From the NCBI RefSeq assembly GCF_937920985.1, contig NZ_CALDXR010000023.1:1-21510 (forward strand): a DNA stretch of 21,510 nucleotides, given 5' to 3'. The notes under the pieces are model-generated. The model was not told where the DNA came from, ran no database searches, and worked only from the letters and a program-made list of their open reading frames with translations. The number at the start of each line of letters is the position of its first letter. Position 1 is the stretch's first letter. The stretch comes from an uncultured Phascolarctobacterium sp. (GTDB lineage: Bacteria > Bacillota > Negativicutes > Acidaminococcales > Acidaminococcaceae). A program made the translations under genes and the position numbers. Of this stretch, positions 16,252 through 21,510 are shown piece after piece.

Positions 16252-16380
16252 GTGGGTCCTGTAACAACAAATCCATGGCTGATTGCCATAATCAACATGA
16301 CCATTGTCTTTGGAGTTCTAATCGGATTAGGCATGTTGATGAGTTTAATCCAGGTAGTTGATCCTACTAAGGCTAAATAA
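16252..16380 (+). CDS. OadG-related small membrane subunit of a Na+-pumping decarboxylase, copy 2
   Basis: A 42-residue microprotein that starts with GTG and reads VGPVTTNPWLIAIIN (Met in vivo). A single transmembrane helix includes NMTIVFGVLIGLGMLM, and the tail ends VDPTKAK. It matches copy 1 at roughly three quarters of positions, including the TTNPWLI and VDPT ends. GAGGTGA (16239-16245) is well placed for the GTG. A GTG start, against ATG in copy 1, suggests a different translation level. The beta-subunit gene follows after an unusually long, structured 223-base gap. Confidence 0.84.
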   Translation: MGPVTTNPWLIAIINMTIVFGVLIGLGMLMSLIQVVDPTKAK

Positions 16381-16603
16381 AATTTAGCTGTAAAAAAAGG
16401 TTTCAAAGCAGTGTTGCTGCTTTAAGCAGCTTCATAAGAAGAAATAGCATTTTCTGATCTTCTGCTTTCATTGCAAAGCAGACCACAGGTAGACTAGGGG
16501 AGACTGTGGTGATGCAGTTAAAATGGAAGTGTTATAGCATTATTGTGAAGCTTATTTGCACTTATAACATCCCAATTAAGGGAAACAAGGAGGAAAAATT
16601 CAC
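16381..16603 (+). other. Structured leader between gamma-like copy 2 and beta copy 2
   Basis: There are four predicted hairpins in a row: GCTGCT/AGCAGC (16416-16430), TCTGCTTT/AAAGCAGA (16461-16482), ACCACAG/CTGTGGT (16482-16510) and TGTTATA/TATAACA (16530-16569). None has a classic T run. The beta ribosome-binding site (AAGGAGG near 16588) follows. Copy 1 has only 83 bases here and no comparable structure. RNA processing, attenuation or an internal promoter are possible roles. Confidence 0.6.
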
Positions 16604-17737
16604 ATGTTTGAGGCATTTTTTGTTGCTTTGTCTTCTGTATGGGCAGACTCCGGCTTCTCTGCACTGACTGGCGGTCATGTAATCATGATCTGCGTTGGTC
16701 TGGTTCTGCTTTATCTGGCTATCGCTAAAGGTTTCGAGCCTTTGCTGCTGTCCCCGATTGCTTTCGGTTGTATTCTGGCTAACATTCCTAAAAACGGTTT
16801 CGAAGAACCTGGTGTTATGTCCGTTATTATGTACGGTATTCACCACGAAGTATTCCCGCCGTTGATCTTCTTGGGCGTAGGCGCTATGACCGACTTTGGT
16901 CCTCTGCTGGCTAACCCGAAAACCCTGCTCCTGGGCGCTGCTGCACAGGGCGGTGTATTCGTAGCTCTGCTGGGCGCTATGCTGCTCGGCTTCACCGTAC
17001 AAGAAGCTGCTGCTATCGGTATCATCGGTGGTGCTGACGGCCCGACTTCCATCTACTTGGCTGCTAAAATGGCTCCTCAGCTGTTAGGTGCAATCGCAGT
17101 TGCTGCTTACTCCTACATGTCTCTGGTTCCGCTGATTCAGCCTCCTATCATGAAACTGTTCACCACTGAAGCTGACCGTAAAATCGTTATGGAACAGCTG
17201 CGTCCGGTTTCTCACTTCGAAAAAGTTGCATTCCCAATCATGTGCACCATCGTTATCTCCCTGCTGTTACCTTCCGTAACCGCTCTGATTGGTATGCTGA
17301 TGCTTGGTAACCTGTTCAAAGAAGCTGGCTGCCTGGATCGTCTGTCCGACACCGCACAAAATGCTCTGATGAATACCGTAACCATTATGCTGGCTACCGG
17401 TACTGGTCTGACCATGAGTGCTGATGCATTCCTGAACTATCAGACCATCCTGATCATCATCCTTGGTCTGGTTGCTTTCATCGGTGGTACTGCTGCCGGC
17501 GTTATCTTCGGTAAGCTGATGTGCATTGTAGACGGTGGCAAGACCAACCCGTTGATCGGTTCCGCCGGTGTATCCGCAGTTCCTATGGCTGCTCGTGTAT
17601 CTCAAGTTGTTGGCCAAAAAGCAAATCCGTCCAACTTCCTGCTGATGCATGCTATGGGTCCTAACGTAGCAGGCGTTATCGGTACTGCAGTTGCTGCAGG
17701 TACCATGCTGGCTATGATCGGTCCTGTTGGTAAATAA
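16604..17737 (+). CDS. Na+-translocating decarboxylase beta subunit (OadB/MmdB/GcdB family), copy 2
   Basis: Paralogue of the gene at 14621, with the same 377-residue length and the same predicted function as the Na+-exporting membrane subunit. The GGADGPTSIYLAAK loop keeps Asp145, and the C-terminal NFLLMHAMGPNVAG helix is unchanged. Substitutions cluster in lipid-facing or loop positions, for example FAAGTWGG becoming FIGGTAAG near residue 294. Codons lean more to C-ending ATC, TTC and AAC than in copy 1, as expected of a very highly expressed gene. AAGGAGG precedes the ATG by about 9 bases. A strong GC-rich terminator follows. Which copy pairs with which alpha/biotin subunits cannot be decided here. 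Confidence 0.94.
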   Translation: MFEAFFVALSSVWADSGFSALTGGHVIMICVGLVLLYLAIAKGFEPLLLSPIAFGCILANIPKNGFEEPGVMSVIMYGIHHEVFPPLIFLGVGAMTDFGPLLANPKTLLLGAAAQGGVFVALLGAMLLGFTVQEAAAIGIIGGADGPTSIYLAAKMAPQLLGAIAVAAYSYMSLVPLIQPPIMKLFTTEADRKIVMEQLRPVSHFEKVAFPIMCTIVISLLLPSVTALIGMLMLGNLFKEAGCLDRLSDTAQNALMNTVTIMLATGTGLTMSADAFLNYQTILIIILGLVAFIGGTAAGVIFGKLMCIVDGGKTNPLIGSAGVSAVPMAARVSQVVGQKANPSNFLLMHAMGPNVAGVIGTAVAAGTMLAMIGPVGK

Positions 17738-17756
17738 TTTATACTGAAACTCCCCT

Positions 17757-17791
17757 GAGGACGCGCTGCAAGGCGCGTCCTCTTAATTTTT
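17757..17791 (+). terminator. Rho-independent terminator of gamma-beta module 2
   Basis: GAGGACGCGC (17757-17766) pairs perfectly with GCGCGTCCTC (17773-17782) and is followed by TTAATTTTT. Confidence 0.94.
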
Positions 17792-17862
17792 GCCTAGAAA
17801 ATGTTCTGGAATAATAAACTGTCACATTATGAACAAAAAAGATGGCGATTTTGTGTCCTCAA

Positions 17863-18081
17863 TCAGTGGACATGCGCTGTGGGATTACATTTAATTCGAA
17901 AAGTAAAATTAGCACCAGCTGTTAAAAATAACTTATAGGAGGTACTAAAAAAATTGCGTGAATCGCAAACCCTTGATACAATGGGCTTTGGAGCAGAAAG
18001 CTGTAAATTATCAGAGCTAATTTTATAAAGAGAATTAAGATAATTTTCAGATAAAACTGGCATATGCATTTCAAAAATCAT
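17863..18081 (-). pseudogene. Possible relic of a DDE (IS4-like) transposase
   Basis: A 72-codon minus-strand reading frame sits in an otherwise non-coding 650-base gap. Its centre, SRNFFSTSYKLFLTAGANF followed by TFRIKCNP, resembles the segment of IS4-type transposases with a D-R-N-F/Y-F/Y-S motif and a downstream G-A-x-F-x-x-R-I/V-K. There is no credible start site, and the frame stops right after the motif, so at most a fragment remains. The remaining DNA gives no clear inverted repeats. A chance resemblance is possible. Confidence 0.35.
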
Positions 18082-18178
18082 TTACTTAAAGTTTAACTTA
18101 ATTCCGGAAAAGCATATAAAAGTATAAAAATAAAATACCATGATAGCAGTGTACATAAAATACAACATAGAAGTACGC

Positions 18179-18258
18179 AACAGAAAAACACTGTTTACGT
18201 TAATAATGTAAATTTTTCAATAAAATAACTTTTTATTTTACGCTTATAGTGTTATAAT
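18179..18258 (+). promoter_or_regulatory. Promoter of transporter copy 1, with upstream dyad
   Basis: TTTTTA (18230-18235), 17 bp and TATAAT (18253-18258) preceded by TGT form an extended -10 promoter. AACAG-N7-CTGTT (18179-18195) lies upstream, next to CGCAACAGAA, a sequence also found at the module 2 promoter. The leader of about 120 bases contains the hairpin AATGCC/GGCATT (18337-18354) and no riboswitch I recognise. The stretch 18082-18178 is AT-rich and contains CATAGAAGT (18166-18174). Confidence 0.65.
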
Positions 18259-18388
18259 AGGTACATGGAAATGCAAGAAAATACATAAGCAAATTCCATA
18301 AGCTCTTTGAAAACTACATATTAATAGCTGATATAGAATGCCTCCCTCGGCATTGTATATAAATTAATTTTAAAAGGAGGAACATAAA

Positions 18389-19663
18389 ATGTCCCCAGCA
18401 ATCAAATGTCTTATTTTGTTGGCAGTAGTTGCATTATTATTTGTAACCGAACTTATCCCTCTCGCAGTTACTGCTACCGGCGCAGCTATCGCATGCGGCC
18501 TCTTAGGCTTGATTCCTGCAAAACAAGTATTCAGCGGTCTGTCTAACTCTACCGTTGTTCTGTTCGCAGGCATGTTCGTAGTTGGCGCTTCCATGTTCTA
18601 CACCGGCCTTGCACAAGAAATCGGTAATACCGTAGTTAAAATGTGCGGCACAGGCGAAAACAGCCTGATGTTCGGCCTGATGCTCGTTGGTACCGTACTG
18701 TCCGCAGTATTGTCCAACACCGGTACCGCAGCTTGCTTACTTCCTGTAGCACTCGGTATCTGCTCCGCAGCTAAGATTCCTGCTTCCCGTCAGTTAATGC
18801 CGTTGGCATTCGCTTGCGGTTGGGGCGGTATCATCACCATGGTAGGTACTCCTCCTAACATCATCGCTACCGGTGCTATGACCGCTGCTGGTCTTGAGCC
18901 TTTCGGTTTCTTCGAATTCGCTTGGATTGGTATCCCGGTTTCCGTAGCTGGTATGCTGTACATGATGTTTGTAGGCAAATATTTGCTCCCGAACAAACAA
19001 CTTGATGCTGACCAAGAAATCGAGCAAGAAATCGAAGCAAATGAAACCTCCAAATCCAAACAAATCGTTTCCGGCGTTATCCTGCTGGCAGTTGTTCTGG
19101 TAATGGCTCTTGGCATTAAAGGTATCACTTTGGAAATGGCAGCAATCATCGGTGCTTTGGTTTGCGTACTGACCGGTTGCTTAACTGAAAAACAAGCATA
19201 TGCTTCTATCGACTGGGTAACCATCTTCCTGTTCGCTGGCATGATGCCTGTATCTAAAGCAATGGATGTAACCGGCGCTGGTAAACTCATCGCTGAATGG
19301 ACTGTTAGCCTGATGGGCGGCTCTCCTTCTCCGTTGGTTGTAACTGGTGTACTGTTCATCCTGTCCTGCGGCCTGACTCAGTTCATGTCCAACACCGCAT
19401 CCGCAGCTCTGCTGTGCCCGATCGGTATTGCAATCTCCAAAAACCTGGGCGCTGACCCGAAAGCAGTTCTGATGGCTATCGCTGTTGCAGCATCCTGCGC
19501 ATTCGCAACTCCGGTAGGTACTCCTCCGAACACCCTGGTACTTGGCCCTGGCGGATACAGATTCATGGACTATGTAAAAGCTGGTACCGGTCTGGTTCTG
19601 GTAGCTTTCGTAGTATCCCTGGTTGTTATCCCGATGGTATGGCCGTTCTTCCCTGGCAAATAA
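18389..19663 (+). CDS. SLC13/DASS-type anion:Na+ symporter, copy 1 (putative dicarboxylate carrier)
   Basis: Multi-pass inner-membrane carrier of 424 residues, about 11 hydrophobic segments. It has two inverted halves joined by an acidic cytoplasmic linker (about 206-226, DADQEIEQEIEANE). Each half carries the family Ser-Asn-Thr motif (SNTGTAA at 109-115 and SNTASAA at 334-340) and a GTPPN loop (153-157 and 377-381), which form the Na+ and carboxylate sites in the characterised homologue VcINDY. AAAAGGAGG lies 8 bases before the ATG. It is monocistronic, with its own promoter and terminator. Succinate or another dicarboxylate is the likely substrate given the adjacent Na+-pump genes, but this is inference; other anions are possible. 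The last 112 residues are identical to copy 2. Confidence 0.9.
   Translation: MSPAIKCLILLAVVALLFVTELIPLAVTATGAAIACGLLGLIPAKQVFSGLSNSTVVLFAGMFVVGASMFYTGLAQEIGNTVVKMCGTGENSLMFGLMLVGTVLSAVLSNTGTAACLLPVALGICSAAKIPASRQLMPLAFACGWGGIITMVGTPPNIIATGAMTAAGLEPFGFFEFAWIGIPVSVAGMLYMMFVGKYLLPNKQLDADQEIEQEIEANETSKSKQIVSGVILLAVVLVMALGIKGITLEMAAIIGALVCVLTGCLTEKQAYASIDWVTIFLFAGMMPVSKAMDVTGAGKLIAEWTVSLMGGSPSPLVVTGVLFILSCGLTQFMSNTASAALLCPIGIAISKNLGADPKAVLMAIAVAASCAFATPVGTPPNTLVLGPGGYRFMDYVKAGTGLVLVAFVVSLVVIPMVWPFFPGK
19373..19653 (+). repeat. 281-bp perfect repeat (first copy) within the transporter paralogues
   Basis: These bases match 21156-21436 without a mismatch, as read by eye, while the rest of the two genes differs by frequent synonymous and some amino-acid changes. 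The flanking differences are at 19372/21155 and 19654/21437. A second identical tract of 74 bp is 18776-18849 against 20559-20632. Confidence 0.9.
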
Positions 19664-19693
19664 TTTGTTAGGTTAGACGCTTACAAACAAATC

Positions 19694-19725
19694 AATCCCC
19701 GTCACTTAGGTGGCGGGGATTTTTG
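19694..19725 (+). terminator. Rho-independent terminator of transporter copy 1
   Basis: AATCCCCGTCAC (19694-19705) pairs with GTGGCGGGGATT (19710-19721, one G-U pair) and is followed by a T run. Confidence 0.92.
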
Positions 19726-19926
19726 TTGTTCAAAGTAGGGAACATACCGGCAGAAATATGTAATGTTAAGGGTGAGCATACAGACATATTTTTTATAAAA
19801 AAGTGTACAAGAGAACGGAATAATAAACAAACAAAATGATGTATAAATATGCAATAAGCTGAGTAGAAAAACATGTAAAGTACAGGAATAAAATAAATGA
19901 AAAAGGCTTGCAAATTTGTCAGAAGT

Positions 19927-19950
19927 GTGTTAAACTTAACACTGTTGACA
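19927..19950 (+). promoter_or_regulatory. 16-bp palindrome followed by TTGACA
   Basis: GTGTTAAACTTAACAC (19927-19942) is a perfect 7-bp dyad around AC, and TTGACA lies at 19945-19950. A -10 at normal spacing is poor (TAAGTG). It is probably an operator/promoter region for transporter copy 2. It resembles Rex-like TGTTAA...TTAACA halves, but with a 2-base instead of a 4-base centre. Confidence 0.5.
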
Positions 19951-20114
19951 ATTAAGTAATTAAAGTAAGTGAAAAAGCCGATAAAGTAAGTTATGTAAGT
20001 GAAGGCTATTTTAAGTCTTCAATAGCATAGGAGTTGTCGGAAATGTAAGTACTATAAATTTTTAATGATAGAACTTACTGATAACTTGTTGAATTATTTT
20101 ATTGATGACCTTCA
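19951..20114. other. Intergenic stretch with repeated AAAGTAAG motifs
   Basis: No gene is visible. TTAAAGTAAG (19960-19969), ATAAAGTAAG (19981-19990), TTATGTAAGT (19991-20000) and ATGTAAGT (20043-20050) form a loose series. AATAGCATAGGAGTTG (20021-20036) matches motifs in the other gaps, and TATAAA (20053-20058) is a weak -10 candidate. The first part of the gap (19726-19926) is AT-rich and I see nothing definite in it. Confidence 0.6.
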
Positions 20115-20132
20115 GTGTGTATAGTGACACAC
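20115..20132 (+). promoter_or_regulatory. Perfect dyad GTGTGT-N6-ACACAC upstream of transporter copy 2
   Basis: GTGTGT (20115-20120), ATAGTG and ACACAC (20127-20132) form a perfect dyad with the TGTGN-N6-NCACA geometry of CRP/FNR-type sites. It lies 39 bases before the start codon, so it may sit within or just upstream of the leader; repression or activation cannot be decided. Confidence 0.55.
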
Positions 20133-20171
20133 AGACAACAAAACATTTTTATTATTTTAAGGAGGAAAACA

Positions 20172-21446
20172 ATGTCCCCAGCTATCAAATGTCTCATTCT
20201 TTTGGCAGTAGTTGCATTATTCTTCGTAACTGAACTTATTCCTCTCGCAGTTACTGCTATTGGTGCCTCTGTGGCATGCGGCCTGTTAGGCCTGATTCCT
20301 GCTAAGCAAGTATTCAGCGGTCTGTCCAACTCTACTGTAGTACTTTTTGCAGGTATGTTCGTTGTAGGCGCTTCCATGTTCTACACCGGCCTGGCTCAAG
20401 AAATTGGTAACACCGTAGTTAAAATGTGCGGCACCAGCGAAAACAGCCTGATGTTCGGTCTGATGATCGTTGGTACTGTAATGTCCGCAGTTCTGTCCAA
20501 CACCGGTACCGCAGCTTGCATGCTGCCGGTTGCACTGGGCATCTGCTCTGCAGCTAAAATTCCTGCTTCCCGTCAGTTAATGCCGTTGGCATTCGCTTGC
20601 GGTTGGGGCGGTATCATCACCATGGTAGGTACCCCGCCGAATATCATTGCAGTAGGTGCAATGAATGCTGCCGGTATCGAGCCGTTCGGTTTCTTCGAAT
20701 TCGCTTGGATCGGTGTTCCTATCTCCGTCGCTGGTATGCTCTACATGATGTTCTTGGGCAAATATCTGCTCCCGAACAAACAACTCGATGCTGACCAAGA
20801 AATCGAGCAAGAGGTAGAGGCTAACGAAATTTCCAGATCTAAACAAATGGTTTCCGGCGTTATCCTGCTGGGCGTAATCCTGGTAATGGCTGTTGGTATC
20901 CCGGGCGTATCCCTGGAAATGGCTGCTATCATCGGCGCTCTGCTGTGCGTACTGACCGGCTGCCTGACTGAAAAACAAGCTTATGCTTCCATCGACTGGG
21001 TAACCATTTTCCTGTTCGCTGGCATGATGCCTGTATCCTCCGCTATGGATAAAACCGGCGCTGGTAAACTCATCGCTGAATGGACTGTTGGCCTGATGGG
21101 CGGCGCTCCTTCTCCGCTGGTTGTAACCGGTGTACTGTTCATCCTGTCCTGCGGTCTGACTCAGTTCATGTCCAACACCGCATCCGCAGCTCTGCTGTGC
21201 CCGATCGGTATTGCAATCTCCAAAAACCTGGGCGCTGACCCGAAAGCAGTTCTGATGGCTATCGCTGTTGCAGCATCCTGCGCATTCGCAACTCCGGTAG
21301 GTACTCCTCCGAACACCCTGGTACTTGGCCCTGGCGGATACAGATTCATGGACTATGTAAAAGCTGGTACCGGTCTGGTTCTGGTAGCTTTCGTAGTATC
21401 CCTGGTTGTTATCCCGATGGTATGGCCGTTCTTCCCCGGCAAATAA
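20172..21446 (+). CDS. SLC13/DASS-type anion:Na+ symporter, copy 2 (putative dicarboxylate carrier)
   Basis: Paralogue of the preceding gene, also 424 residues, about 93% identical by eye (around 29 substitutions, all in residues 17-312). ATG 20172 (MSPAIKC) is chosen over an upstream in-frame start at 20115 because AAGGAGG (20159-20165) is 6 bases away and copy 1 starts at the same residue. Both SNT motifs, both GTPPN loops and the acidic linker are conserved. Substitutions include T161V next to the first GTPPN loop and K245P in the loop after the linker, which could tune substrate or kinetics. It has its own upstream region with dyads unlike those of copy 1, suggesting different regulation of near-identical carriers. 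Its downstream end lies near the window edge. Confidence 0.9.
   Translation: MSPAIKCLILLAVVALFFVTELIPLAVTAIGASVACGLLGLIPAKQVFSGLSNSTVVLFAGMFVVGASMFYTGLAQEIGNTVVKMCGTSENSLMFGLMIVGTVMSAVLSNTGTAACMLPVALGICSAAKIPASRQLMPLAFACGWGGIITMVGTPPNIIAVGAMNAAGIEPFGFFEFAWIGVPISVAGMLYMMFLGKYLLPNKQLDADQEIEQEVEANEISRSKQMVSGVILLGVILVMAVGIPGVSLEMAAIIGALLCVLTGCLTEKQAYASIDWVTIFLFAGMMPVSSAMDKTGAGKLIAEWTVGLMGGAPSPLVVTGVLFILSCGLTQFMSNTASAALLCPIGIAISKNLGADPKAVLMAIAVAASCAFATPVGTPPNTLVLGPGGYRFMDYVKAGTGLVLVAFVVSLVVIPMVWPFFPGK
21156..21436 (+). repeat. 281-bp perfect repeat (second copy)
   Basis: Identical to 19373-19653; see that entry. It covers codons 329 to about 421 of the transporter. Confidence 0.9.
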
Positions 21447-21495
21447 TACCAGTCTGACGAATAAAGCACCATATGCTTCGTCACAAATGCCTTGA

Positions 21496-21510
21496 CGTAC
21501 CAGAAGTACG
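21496..21510. repeat. Truncated inverted repeat at the window edge
   Basis: CGTAC (21496-21500) can pair with GTACG (21506-21510) around CAGAA. CTTGA before the left arm suggests a longer stem continuing outside the window, perhaps the terminator of transporter copy 2 or of a convergent gene. Confidence 0.3.

Noticed and set aside
17954..18028. 24-codon plus-strand frame starting TTG after GGAGG
   Set aside because: Short, no similarity, rare start codon, and it overlaps the better supported transposase-like relic on the other strand.
18265..18388. Riboswitch in the transporter copy 1 leader
   Set aside because: Only one small hairpin without an expression platform is visible; no known aptamer motif recognised.
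14027..20171. CRISPR array suggested by repeated short motifs in gaps
   Set aside because: Repeats are short, imperfect, irregularly spaced and have no unique spacers of uniform size; no cas genes present.

Overview
This window most likely comes from a diderm Firmicute of the class Negativicutes, and a succinate-using Phascolarctobacterium/Acidaminococcaceae type fits best. That assignment is inference. It rests on strong Bacillus-like Shine-Dalgarno sequences, lipoproteins and an RND efflux pump (implying an outer membrane), a DUF4127 protein, and beta and gamma-like membrane subunits of a Na+-translocating decarboxylase.

Left part (1-7914): the window opens in the 3' end of a group II intron (domains V/VI). 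A polar amino-acid ABC importer operon follows (lipoprotein, permease, ATPase), then a DUF4127 protein closely followed by a GNAT acetyltransferase. A bidirectional terminator separates these from a second ABC importer on the minus strand, of the sulfonate/taurine/nitrate class (lipoprotein, ATPase, permease).

Middle (8123-14026): a secreted protein of unknown function is followed by a TetR-type palindrome, a good sigma-A promoter, and a two-gene RND efflux operon (lipoprotein adaptor plus HAE1 pump). No outer-membrane channel gene is present.

Right part (14030-21510): this is the most distinctive region. A two-gene module is present twice: a 42-43 residue OadG-like membrane microprotein followed by a 377-residue Na+-pumping decarboxylase beta subunit. 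No catalytic alpha subunit or biotin carrier lies in the window. Two near-identical 424-residue SLC13/DASS-type transporters follow, each apparently its own transcription unit. A coherent reading is a Na+ circuit: decarboxylation of a succinate-derived acyl-CoA pumps Na+ out, and Na+-coupled dicarboxylate carriers bring the substrate in. Both halves are duplicated. The paralogues share perfectly identical DNA tracts, including 281 bp at the 3' ends of the transporter genes, which points to gene conversion. Both microprotein genes carry a CRP/FNR-like half-conserved dyad at exactly the same distance from an identical -10 box. The gaps between these genes are long and contain terminators, hairpins, repeated motifs and a probable transposase relic.
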